From assembly GCA_021405325.1 (NCBI GenBank), contig QWII01000165.1, positions 1 through 13,739 of the forward strand: 13,739 bases of DNA, written 5' to 3'. The notes beneath the pieces were generated by a model, which was given only the letters and a program-made list of their open reading frames with translations, had not been told where the DNA came from and did not search any database. This stretch comes from Caldilinea sp. CFX5 (lineage in GTDB: Bacteria > Chloroflexota > Anaerolineae > Caldilineales > Caldilineaceae). This document shows, one piece after another, positions 1-6,555 of this stretch (its first letter is position 1; each line of letters begins with the position of its first letter). The position numbers and the translations under genes are program-made.

Positions 1-814
1 CGAAGTTGTAGGCGCCGCCGAAATAGTCTTCGGTGCCCGTGCCGCAGATGGTGGGGTAGTCGCCATCGCCGTCGATGTAGAATTTGATTTCGCCTTCGCC
101 CCACCAACCGCTGTTGTTGATGTTCCAGCCCATGACCGTGCCAACATAGTGGCCGCGCCCCTTGACCCCGTCGAGGATCACGTAGGGTTGCAGATAGGGG
201 AGCGGGTTGGTGCGGCGGAATTGGGCATGGAAGTAAGCCGCCTGTTCCGGCACCTGGGTCAGGCAGTAGTTGATCTGATAAAAACAGGCGCCACTGCGCA
301 CCGGGTTGCGATTTTCTAAGGTGATGGTGGCGCGCTGGCGAAAGGGCATCTCCCAGAAACAGTTAAGCCCTCGGTTTGGGTTGACCGCTACCGGCAGCGA
401 ATTGACCAACGCACTTGGCCCTTGCGTGGGGCGCTCCGGGTTCTGATAGCTGTAGGGCATGGCAAAGAAATCAGTCAGCGGACATTCGACTGACGGCTGC
501 TCCTGCCCTTCCCAGTAGATGCGCAAGATAAAGTCGCGATCCATCATGCTGCCGCCAAACCACATGCTCTGGATCGCACCCATGCCCGTAATGTCGGCCA
601 GCACCGCTGTCGTTTTCGGCGCAATGAGGACGTAGGGGCGACATTTCCAGCCGCGCCCTAACTCGCGCGCCGGATGATCGTCGCCTTCGGGGTCGGCCAT
701 TGCGCCCATGCCTTTGCCGCCGGTGGGATTTTCCGCACTGATCGAGCGGGTTTCCGCTTCGCTCAACCAGGAAAGATTGCCGAGATTGCGGCCGAGACCG
801 TTAAAGGTTGTCAT
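1..814 (-). CDS. GH172 (DUF2961) family glycoside hydrolase, 3' end cut by window edge
   Basis: This gene begins at an ATG at 814 and its first 271 codons are visible before the window ends. The segment around residues 230-271 has the hallmark of DUF2961, now glycoside hydrolase family 172: a GWWGEGE motif (E240/E242) followed by a GTGTEDYFGGAYNF motif (E262). These glutamates are candidates for the catalytic carboxylates. Characterised GH172 enzymes act on alpha-D-fructofuranosides or alpha-D-arabinofuranosides; the substrate here is not predictable. The N-terminus (MTTFNGLGRNLGNLSWLSEA) has no signal peptide, so the enzyme is probably cytoplasmic and would act on imported sugars. It starts only 29 nt after the antitoxin stop codon on the same strand, so it may be read from the toxin-antitoxin promoter or from a weak local one; no good Shine-Dalgarno was found. 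Confidence 0.9.
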   Translation of the reverse strand, partial: MTTFNGLGRNLGNLSWLSEAETRSISAENPTGGKGMGAMADPEGDDHPARELGRGWKCRPYVLIAPKTTAVLADITGMGAIQSMWFGGSMMDRDFILRIYWEGQEQPSVECPLTDFFAMPYSYQNPERPTQGPSALVNSLPVAVNPNRGLNCFWEMPFRQRATITLENRNPVRSGACFYQINYCLTQVPEQAAYFHAQFRRTNPLPYLQPYVILDGVKGRGHYVGTVMGWNINNSGWWGEGEIKFYIDGDGDYPTICGTGTEDYFGGAYNF

Positions 815-843
815 TGGTTTTATGCTTTCTTGCTTGTGGAGCG

Positions 844-1164
844 TTATTGATTTGCCTCTTTGCTCCCCGTAGCGGAACCCGTTTCTTGCTCCTGTGCGAT
901 GCTAGAAGGAATGTTATGTTTTTTGCGCAACTCTTCCAGCGTAATGCCCTGGCCTGCGCGCAGACTCTGTCGTGCTTCGTCAATGCGTTCCTGAAAGCGT
1001 GGATTGCGCAGTAATAACTCTTCCCACCAATCTTCAGGGTCAGCAAAACCGACCAACAACCCCGCCGGTACACCATGCCGGGTAATAATCACATCTTCCG
1101 TTTCAGCTATGCGCAGGTAGCGTGATAGCTCATCTTTGACTTCGTTTAAAGCTACTCGAATCAT
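844..1164 (-). CDS. Phd/YefM-type antitoxin
   Basis: This 106-residue protein looks like a type II antitoxin of the Phd/YefM family. Its N-terminus has the family's DNA-binding layout: a short beta strand and helix (IRVALNEVKDELSRYLRIAE), then a strand-turn of the 'VIITRHGVPAGLLVG' type. The C-terminal half is charged and helical (residues about 45-85), the part that usually wraps the toxin, and ends in a low-complexity Gln/Glu/Ser tail. The ATG overlaps the toxin stop codon by 4 nt (ATGA), indicating translational coupling. It lies second, after the toxin, the reverse of the usual phd-doc or yefM-yoeB order. Expected role: neutralise the neighbouring toxin and repress the operon with it. Confidence 0.85.
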   Translation of the reverse strand: MIRVALNEVKDELSRYLRIAETEDVIITRHGVPAGLLVGFADPEDWWEELLLRNPRFQERIDEARQSLRAGQGITLEELRKKHNIPSSIAQEQETGSATGSKEANQ

Positions 1165-1469
1165 TGGTCACTTATCCCATATTCGGCTAACCACTTCATC
1201 GCGTCCGCTTTTTCACGGATGGCGAGAATCTCAACCATACCACCTTCGGTTTGATAGAGAACATCATAAAAGGCGCGTATCTCATCAATGCGCAGTCGAT
1301 ATTGTGGGCGACGATACCCTTGCAAGCGTTTAATCCGACTTTTGCTCTCCTTCTCCGGCTCATGGGTTAAATGAACTTCGATGGCATCTAACACCTTGGC
1401 CCGTTCATGCGCCCGCAATGATAGTAAATCGTCTTCGGCTTGGGGTGAAAAGAGAATCGTATAACGCAA
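1161..1469 (-). CDS. RelE/ParE-superfamily toxin
   Basis: This 102-residue protein has the compact RelE/ParE fold pattern: an N-terminal strand (RYTILFSPQAEDDLLSL), two helices with a ribosome- or target-facing basic region (KSRIKRLQGYRRP), then the typical 'PQYRLRIDEIRAFYDVLY' and 'VEILAIREKADAMKWL' strands. Members either cleave ribosome-bound mRNA (RelE type) or poison gyrase (ParE type); sequence alone does not decide. The start is a TTG at 1469, preceded by GGGAAG (1478-1483) eight bases upstream; no in-frame ATG fits. A TTG start could keep toxin synthesis low. It is first in the operon, directly behind its own promoter and a palindromic operator. Confidence 0.85.
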   Translation of the reverse strand: MRYTILFSPQAEDDLLSLRAHERAKVLDAIEVHLTHEPEKESKSRIKRLQGYRRPQYRLRIDEIRAFYDVLYQTEGGMVEILAIREKADAMKWLAEYGISDQ

Positions 1470-1500
1470 GGTAGTGACTTCCCAACTGCAATTGTATGAT

Positions 1501-1523
1501 TTATAGCTACAGTATAGCTATAA
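1501..1523. promoter_or_regulatory. Operator palindrome of the toxin-antitoxin operon
   Basis: A perfect inverted repeat has 9-bp arms (TTATAGCTA / TAGCTATAA) around a 5-bp spacer. It covers the -10 box of the minus-strand promoter feeding the toxin gene. Binding of the antitoxin or toxin-antitoxin complex here would block transcription, as is usual for Phd/YefM autoregulation. Confidence 0.75.
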
Positions 1524-1538
1524 TTTGTGGGTTGTCAA
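1511..1538 (-). promoter_or_regulatory. Promoter of the toxin-antitoxin operon
   Basis: Read on the minus strand, TTGACA (1538-1533) and TATACT (1516-1511) are separated by 16 bp, a near-consensus sigma70 promoter. Transcription would begin near 1504, giving a 5' leader of about 35 nt before the TTG start of the toxin. Confidence 0.75.
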
Positions 1539-1568
1539 TAGCAAAAATAGAATGCTCGTAAGTTTTGC

Positions 1569-1832
1569 TCACCGGGTCAGCGCAGGATTGAGTGAGGAAA
1601 TATCGAAGCCACGCTCCTTTAAAAGGACAGCGGCTTTGGCGCGCACTAACATTGTGCGGTTGAATTGTTGTAAAAGTCTTTTCGCTTGTTTTTGTTCACG
1701 CACACTCAGTTTATCACGCTGCTGTTTCCAAACTAATCTTTGCATTTGCTCTGCTTCTTCTACGCCCACTTCAGTATGGCTTGCATCTTTCCTTGCTCCT
1801 TCATAACTCGGCCTAGTGGCCCTACCGCGCAC
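1569..1832 (-). CDS. Small unknown protein, possibly frameshifted
   Basis: An open frame of 87 codons can start at a GTG (1832), 14 nt after the ATPase stop, and ends with TGA at 1569-1571. No family was recognised with certainty. The C-terminal half (LSVREQKQAKRLLQQFNRTM, then VRAKAAVLLKERGFDI) looks like a genuine amphipathic helical protein, similar in style to small conserved proteins often found near mobile or toxin-like genes in Chloroflexota and cyanobacteria; that resemblance is from memory. The best ribosome-binding signal (AAGGAG, 1801-1796) lies 9 nt before a different-frame ATG (1786) that reads only MQAILKWA before a TAG at 1762-1760. The gene may therefore have suffered a one-base frameshift near 1763. 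The region is AT-richer than the flanking operon, suggesting acquisition. Confidence 0.4.
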   Translation of the reverse strand: MRGRATRPSYEGARKDASHTEVGVEEAEQMQRLVWKQQRDKLSVREQKQAKRLLQQFNRTMLVRAKAAVLLKERGFDISSLNPALTR

Positions 1833-1846
1833 CGCTGTGTGTAATG

Positions 1847-2830
1847 TTACGTTGCTTTATAGTCGGTCAACTTGAAACAGAGAACCTCCCGTTGATCCGC
1901 CGTCTGCACCAGCGGCGGCTTCACTTGGCGACATACATCCCGCACATAGGGACAGCGCCCGGCAAACTTGCAACCAACATAGCCGTATTCTTTCGTCTCC
2001 ATATCGGGCAGGCGCACCAGGTCACGCCACTTTTCGCCGATCTTGGCGACTGAGTCGAGCAGCAGTTCGGTGTAGGGGTGGGCCGGTTGGGTTAGCACTT
2101 TGGTGGCGGGGCCATATTCGACCACGTTGCCCCGGTACATAATCGCAATCAAGTCGCTGACATAATAGGCGGTCGAGAGGTCGTGGGTGATGTAGAGGAT
2201 GTTGATGTTAAAATCATCGCGCAGCTTCTTGAAGAGATTCACCACATTCATGCGCAACGAGGCGTCGATCATGCTGACCGGCTCGTCGGCGACCAGCAGT
2301 TCGGGGTGGGGAATGATGGCGCGCGCCACTGAGACGCGTTGCAACTCACCGCCAGAAAACTGGTTGGGATAGCGCCCAATCACCCGTTCCGCCGACAGCC
2401 CGACATTGACCAACGCCTGGTCAACCGCCTCATGGGCTGCTTTTTTGCTCTTGGCCCCCCAGACATTGCGCGCCGTCTCAAAGAGATAGGTGTCCACTGT
2501 CTTGCGGCTGCTAAAGCTCTCAAAGGGATTCTGGAAGATCGGCTGCACCCGTCGCCGGAATTCGCGAAGTTGCGCACCACGCAAGCGGCCCACGGTACTC
2601 AGCCCGTCAATCACAATTTCGCCGCTACTCGGCTGCATCAGCCGCAAGATCATGCGCGCCAGCGTCGTCTTGCCCGACCCCGACTCCCCGACGATGCTGA
2701 GGATTTGGGGTTTGCCCTTGGCAATGGTGATGTTGACACTGTCCACGGCGGCCAGCTTGCGCGCGCCAAGCAACCCGCCGATGCGAAAAATTTTGCTTAC
2801 GTTCTTGATTTCGAGAAATTGTTCACTCAT
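1847..2830 (-). CDS. ABC importer ATPase 2 (DppF/OppF-like)
   Basis: This 327-residue protein is the second ATP-binding subunit of the Dpp/Opp-type importer, on the cytoplasmic side of the permeases. Visible motifs are Walker A GESGSGKTT (residues 48-56), Q-loop around Q100, signature FSGGE (158-162), Walker B LLVADE (178-183) and H-loop H216. A C-terminal oligopeptide-transporter domain follows, with 'HPYTELLL' and four cysteines (C287, C293, C300, C318) of the kind that bind an iron-sulfur cluster in some DppD/DppF proteins. A TTG at 2836 would add two residues, but the ATG at 2830 fits better and lies 2 nt after the aldolase stop (2833), so the genes are probably coupled. It is the last obvious gene of the importer operon. 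Confidence 0.93.
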   Translation of the reverse strand: MSEQFLEIKNVSKIFRIGGLLGARKLAAVDSVNITIAKGKPQILSIVGESGSGKTTLARMILRLMQPSSGEIVIDGLSTVGRLRGAQLREFRRRVQPIFQNPFESFSSRKTVDTYLFETARNVWGAKSKKAAHEAVDQALVNVGLSAERVIGRYPNQFSGGELQRVSVARAIIPHPELLVADEPVSMIDASLRMNVVNLFKKLRDDFNINILYITHDLSTAYYVSDLIAIMYRGNVVEYGPATKVLTQPAHPYTELLLDSVAKIGEKWRDLVRLPDMETKEYGYVGCKFAGRCPYVRDVCRQVKPPLVQTADQREVLCFKLTDYKAT

Positions 2831-2832
2831 GA

Positions 2833-3459
2833 TCAACCCACAATTTTTTCGATTTGGTCACTCGCCACCAGGGTCGGTTCGCCATAGAGCAGGGCGTTGT
2901 AATAGATTTGGGCGGCATGTTCACAGATGACTGTGCGGCGAAAGGCTTCCTCCACCGTGCGCCCCACCGTCAGCAAGCCATGATTGGCCCAAATGACACC
3001 GGCCCCTCCTTGCAACACCTTCATCATCGCATTACCAAAGTGTTCGGAGCCGCTCAATAAAAAGGGCATCACCGGCACGCGACCGCCCAAGTTGGTCAAC
3101 AAACTCGCTACCACTGGTTCAATCGGCTTGCCCAGCGCGCCCAGCGTGTTGACATAGATCGGCTCGCTGTGGATGATAGCAAAGACATCGGGCCGCTGCC
3201 GGTAGACCACACAATGCACCGGCGTCTCATACGATGGCCCGTGCGGCCCCGCCACTTGCTGGCCGTTGACATCGACAATGGATAGGTCATCGGGGGTCAT
3301 CCCTGCATAGGGCAGATCATGTGGTGTAATGGCGATTAGCCCACTTTGCGGGTCGCGCACGCTGACATTGCCTTGCGTATTGGGAACCAGCCCGCGCACC
3401 GCTACTTCTTTGCTAAAGCGGATCACTTCCGTTCGTAACGCTAACGCAACACTATTCAT
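2833..3459 (-). CDS. Class II aldolase/adducin-family enzyme
   Basis: This 208-residue protein has the fold of zinc-dependent fuculose-phosphate aldolase and ribulose-phosphate epimerase. Visible features are the phosphate/substrate loop TQGNVSVR (28-35), the glutamate in GPSYETPVH (E78), the metal region IIHSEPIYVNT (H97) and the ANHGLLTVG motif with H160. In FucA the metal ligands are two histidines in an HxH pair plus one later histidine; here the pair reads H97-S-E99, so the second histidine is replaced by glutamate. The ATG at 3459 starts 7 nt after the ATPase 1 stop; a longer reading from 3549 overlaps the ATPase and lacks family similarity. The gene sits between the two importer ATPase genes, so its substrate is probably a product of the imported compound. 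Substrate and reaction (aldol cleavage, epimerisation, dehydration or decarboxylation) cannot be assigned. Confidence 0.9.
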   Translation of the reverse strand: MNSVALALRTEVIRFSKEVAVRGLVPNTQGNVSVRDPQSGLIAITPHDLPYAGMTPDDLSIVDVNGQQVAGPHGPSYETPVHCVVYRQRPDVFAIIHSEPIYVNTLGALGKPIEPVVASLLTNLGGRVPVMPFLLSGSEHFGNAMMKVLQGGAGVIWANHGLLTVGRTVEEAFRRTVICEHAAQIYYNALLYGEPTLVASDQIEKIVG

Positions 3460-3466
3460 GCTTACA

Positions 3467-4462
3467 TCATTTCTTTGCTGTGGATGACGACGACCAATTC
3501 GTCGCTTCCCGTTTGACACAGGCGACCCAATGGCCCGGCTCAATTTCAATCAACGGCGGCTGTACTTGACGACAACCGGCATCGGCCAGATAGCAGCGGT
3601 CGGCAAAGCGGCAGCCTTTGGGTGGGTTTAGCAAACTGGGCGGACGCCCGCTGATGCCGGTGCGCTGGGTGTCATCGCCTAGGCGGGGCAGCGAACGGAT
3701 CAACATTTCGGTGTAGGGGTGCAGCGGATTATCAAAGAGGACATCGGTGCGCGCAATCTCGACCACCTTGCCGGCATACATGATCACCATGCGGTCGGTG
3801 ATCTGATAGTGGACGCCCATGTCGTGCGAGACCATGACAAAGGTGTTGTTGAGCTTTTTCTGCAAGTTGCGCAACATGGTCAAAATGCCCCGCTGCACCA
3901 CTACATCGAGCGCCGTGGTTGGCTCGTCGGCCAGGACAAACTTGGGTTGAATAAAGGTCGCCAGCGCCACAATCACCCGCTGGCGCATCCCGCCGCTCAA
4001 CTGGTGCGGATAGGCATTGAGGACATCGGCGGGCAGTTCCAACTCTTGCAGATAGGCCGCCATCGACTCCAACAGCACCTTCTTGCCATAGTTGCGCACC
4101 TCTTGCAGTGAGTAAGAATCGAGAAATTGATCCTTGATGCGCACCACCGGGTTCATTACGCTCATCGACGCCTGGGGAATGTAGGAAAGATGTTTCCACC
4201 AGTAGCGATGAAAATCGGCGTTGGGAATGACGGTGCGCTGGCCGTTCTCTTCGACTTCCAGTTCGATGGAACCGTTGGCAAAATACATGGGGCGCTCGAC
4301 ATTGCCGTAGATCCCCTTCATGAGGGTGGTCTTGCCACAGCCCGACTCGCCGGCCACGCCCACAATTTCGCCGTCATAAATGTCAAAGGAGACATCTTCC
4401 ACGGCCTTGACCGTCCCCTGCACGGTATCATAAAAGAGACTGACATTGCGAATGCGGATCAT
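3467..4462 (-). CDS. ABC importer ATPase 1 (DppD/OppD-like)
   Basis: This 331-residue ATP-binding subunit pairs with ATPase 2 to power the importer. Motifs are Walker A GESGCGKTT (38-46), Q-loop Q97, signature LSGGM (155-159), Walker B FVLADE (175-180), H-loop H213, and the oligopeptide-transporter C-terminus with 'HPYTEMLIRSLPRLG' and cysteines C284, C290, C297 and C315 (likely iron-sulfur site). The start is the ATG at 4462, with AGAGGA about 6 nt upstream; it overlaps the permease stop codon by 4 nt (ATGA), so the two are translationally coupled. The same reading frame stays open upstream to 5104, but that part is an out-of-frame reading of the permease gene and is not protein-like. Confidence 0.94.
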   Translation of the reverse strand: MIRIRNVSLFYDTVQGTVKAVEDVSFDIYDGEIVGVAGESGCGKTTLMKGIYGNVERPMYFANGSIELEVEENGQRTVIPNADFHRYWWKHLSYIPQASMSVMNPVVRIKDQFLDSYSLQEVRNYGKKVLLESMAAYLQELELPADVLNAYPHQLSGGMRQRVIVALATFIQPKFVLADEPTTALDVVVQRGILTMLRNLQKKLNNTFVMVSHDMGVHYQITDRMVIMYAGKVVEIARTDVLFDNPLHPYTEMLIRSLPRLGDDTQRTGISGRPPSLLNPPKGCRFADRCYLADAGCRQVQPPLIEIEPGHWVACVKREATNWSSSSTAKK

Positions 4463-5286
4463 TGGCGTCCTCTTCGTGTGGCAAAGTAATCCGACCAGCC
4501 GGTGGAGACCAGAAACAACCCGATAAAGAGCAACATAATCGAGAAGATCGGCGACAAGATCCAGAGCCACTTTTCCAGCAGCAGCGCCTGATGTTGCATG
4601 GCCCAGTAGATCATGGTGCCGAGCGTGGCATCTTTCAGGCTGGACAACCCGATGATCGCCAACCCCGACTCCGCCGAGATGGCGACCAGAATGGTGTTGA
4701 TAAAGTTCGCCAACGCCCAGCCCAGCACAAAGGGCATAATCTCCACGACCACAATTTTCAGCGTACTTTCCCCGGAGGCTTGTGCGACATTGATAAACTC
4801 CCGTTCGCGCAAACTGAGCGCCATCGCCCGCGCCTGTCGCCCCGGCCACGGCCAGTTGAAGACCACCAGCACCCCCGCAATGATCAAAAGCGAACTCTTG
4901 CCCCCCAGCAGCGCCGAGAGTAAAATCAGGATCGGCAGCGACGGCACGGCGATCACAATGTCCATGAGCAAGGTCAACGTGCGATCGACATAGCCGCCAA
5001 TAAACCCGGAGAGCAACCCCACCAGCACCCCAATCAACGTCGCCAGGGCCGCCACCCCCAGCCCAATCCACAACGAATTGCGGATCGACCAGGTGAGTAG
5101 CCAAAAAATATCCTGCCCCAGGTTATTCGTCCCCATATAGTGGAGCGAACTGGGCGGCAAGTTGCGGATATAGGTATTCCACCCGGTCGGGTCTTCGGGG
5201 GCAAAAGGTGGCACTACCAACCCCAAAATCAGAAAAATCGTCACCAGGATGATGCCGACCACCAGCCGTGGTTTGATCAAACGCAA
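4459..5286 (-). CDS. ABC importer permease 2 (DppC-like)
   Basis: This inner-membrane permease of about 275 residues has six predicted membrane segments. It begins with a cytoplasmic stub and one membrane helix (VVGIILVTIFLILGLVV), followed by the family-typical external motif 'HYMGTNNLGQDIF'. The EAA coupling loop that touches the ATPases is 'REREFINVAQASGESTLKIV'. The preferred start is TTG at 5286, because GAGG (5296-5293) lies 6 nt upstream and the protein then has normal DppC length. The frame stays open to 5475, but upstream codons would translate an intergenic hairpin and the end of the preceding gene. The gap to the previous permease is about 94 nt and holds that hairpin; the 3' end overlaps the ATPase 1 start. 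Confidence 0.9.
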   Translation of the reverse strand: MRLIKPRLVVGIILVTIFLILGLVVPPFAPEDPTGWNTYIRNLPPSSLHYMGTNNLGQDIFWLLTWSIRNSLWIGLGVAALATLIGVLVGLLSGFIGGYVDRTLTLLMDIVIAVPSLPILILLSALLGGKSSLLIIAGVLVVFNWPWPGRQARAMALSLREREFINVAQASGESTLKIVVVEIMPFVLGWALANFINTILVAISAESGLAIIGLSSLKDATLGTMIYWAMQHQALLLEKWLWILSPIFSIMLLFIGLFLVSTGWSDYFATRRGRQ

Positions 5287-5307
5287 AGGACACCTCGATT
5301 TATATTT

Positions 5308-5380
5308 GTTCGTTGGTTCGTTGGTTGGTTCGTTGGTTTCGACAAGCTCAACCAACGAACCAACCAACGAACCAACGAAC
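5308..5380. repeat. 31-bp perfect inverted repeat made of octamer units
   Basis: The arms 5308-5338 and 5350-5380 are perfect reverse complements of 31 bp, around an 11-base loop. Each arm is built from GTTCGTTG units with one half-unit GTTG. It starts directly after the TAG stop of permease 1 (5381-5383) and ends about 12 nt before the ribosome-binding site of permease 2. There is no U-run after the stem, so it does not look like a simple terminator. It may protect upstream mRNA, attenuate downstream expression, or be a mobile or slippage-derived repeat. Confidence 0.9.
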
Positions 5381-6379
5381 CTATTTATACCGAATCCGCG
5401 GGTCGATAAAAGGATAGACGATATCCAGCACCAGCGTAGCAGTGGCGACGGCGACAATGGAGAGGCTAATTGCACCCATGATCAGATTATAGTCAGTGCC
5501 GATGATCGCCTTATAGACCAGGGTGCCGATGCCGGGGTAGCCAAAGAGAATTTCAGTGATGAGCGACCCGCCAAAGACGCCGCCGATACTCAAGCCGAGG
5601 ACAGTGATCTGGGGCAGCACCGCCGTGCGCGCCACATAGCCGACCATCACCTTGCTGTCATCGACGCCACGGAAGCGGGCATAGTGGACAAAATCTTCCT
5701 CTTTGGTGTCAATCGCCATCGCTTTCATGCTGATGATCCACCAGCCTAGGTTGACCGTGACAATCGCCATCAAGGGCAGGAAGGAGTTATAGGCCACGCT
5801 GCGGAACCACGGCCAGGTGCCTGGCTCACCGCTCACTTGAAAGACAAAGGGAAAGACCGGCCAGATGTAGGCAAAGAGGATGACCAGCAAGAGCGCAAAG
5901 ATGTAATAAGGCACCGGGTAGATGATCATCGCCACGGTTTCAATGATCTTTGACGCCGTTTTGCGATTGTGATAACCGGCCAGCAACCCGATAAAGTTGC
6001 CTAAGCACCAACTGATCACCAACGCCGTCAACATCAACCCCAGCGACCAGGGCAGCTTTTGCGCAATCAACAGGCTCACCGGTGTCGGGTAGTAGGAGAG
6101 CGAGGGGCCAAAATCCTGGGTCAACACCACCCGTTTGAGAAAGGCCGTGTACTGCTCCCAGAGCGTCCCCTCCAAGCCAAACAACTGGGTCAACGTCTGG
6201 CGCATCGACTCGACCAGTTGCGGATCCATCGTCGTCCCCTGCGACATCAACTTGCCCAGCATCGCCTCCACCGGATTCCCCGGAATAAAGCGCGGCACAA
6301 AAAAGACAATCGTAATCCCCAGCCAGACGACCAGCAGGTAGGTAAAGATCCGGGTGAGCAAGAAGCGGACAAACTGCAT
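5381..6379 (-). CDS. ABC importer permease 1 (DppB-like)
   Basis: This 332-residue integral membrane protein is the DppB-type half of the transport channel. An N-terminal helix (residues about 10-28) is followed by the family motif 'RFIPGNPVEAML', a large external region, and five further membrane segments. The cytoplasmic EAA loop reads roughly 'DFVHYARFRGVDDSKVM', and the C-terminus 'FGYPGIGTLVYKAI ... DPRIRYK' is characteristic of DppB/OppB. The ATG at 6379 has a strong Shine-Dalgarno. The gene follows the solute-binding protein after a 176-nt gap occupied by a long repeat hairpin, which could set its level below that of the binding protein. Confidence 0.94.
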   Translation of the reverse strand: MQFVRFLLTRIFTYLLVVWLGITIVFFVPRFIPGNPVEAMLGKLMSQGTTMDPQLVESMRQTLTQLFGLEGTLWEQYTAFLKRVVLTQDFGPSLSYYPTPVSLLIAQKLPWSLGLMLTALVISWCLGNFIGLLAGYHNRKTASKIIETVAMIIYPVPYYIFALLLVILFAYIWPVFPFVFQVSGEPGTWPWFRSVAYNSFLPLMAIVTVNLGWWIISMKAMAIDTKEEDFVHYARFRGVDDSKVMVGYVARTAVLPQITVLGLSIGGVFGGSLITEILFGYPGIGTLVYKAIIGTDYNLIMGAISLSIVAVATATLVLDIVYPFIDPRIRYK

Positions 6380-6387
6380 GGCGACAA

Positions 6388-6393
6388 CTCCTT
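6388..6393 (-). promoter_or_regulatory. Shine-Dalgarno of permease 1
   Basis: AAGGAG on the minus strand lies 8 nt before the ATG at 6379 and fixes this start. It is outside the neighbouring repeat hairpin (6408-6542), so the hairpin does not directly mask it. Confidence 0.8.
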
Positions 6394-6407
6394 AAGGTGA
6401 AGCGAAT

Positions 6408-6542
6408 AGTAGGACAGTGGGTCAGTGAGACAGTAAGACAGTAAGACAGTAAGACAGTGGGTCAGTGGGTCAGTGGGTTAGCACGCCGCCGACTGTGCAA
6501 CTGTCTTACTGTCTTACTGTCTCACTGATTTACTGTCCTACT
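6408..6542. repeat. Octamer-unit inverted repeat, 43-bp arms
   Basis: The arms 6408-6450 and 6500-6542 are reverse complements over 43 bp with only three adjacent mismatches (GGG against a complement of AAA). Both arms consist of 8-base units of the type GACAGTAA/GACAGTGG/GTCAGTGG; further units continue into the 49-base loop. The element fills the gap between the binding-protein stop (6556-6558) and the permease 1 start. It has no U-rich tail. Like the 5308-5380 element it is octamer-based, but the unit sequence is different. Confidence 0.9.
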
Positions 6543-6555
6543 GTCTCACCGTCAA

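Noticed and set aside
2339..2930. Plus-strand open frames opposite the ATPase 2 gene (182 and 146 codons).
   Set aside because: They are antisense shadows of a well-supported ATPase gene, with compositions typical of reverse reading.
3460..3549. Longer N-terminus for the class II aldolase (30 more codons).
   Set aside because: It overlaps the ATPase gene, is Arg-rich and unlike the family; ATG 3459 gives the usual length.
4463..5104. Upstream extension of the ATPase 1 reading frame (about 214 extra codons).
   Set aside because: It lies over the permease gene in another frame, has Gly/Ala/His-rich content without domain similarity, and the ATG at 4462 with its ribosome-binding site gives a standard-length ATPase.
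6408..6542. CRISPR array candidate because of repeated units.
   Set aside because: Units are 8 bp and contiguous without unique spacers, and no cas gene is present.
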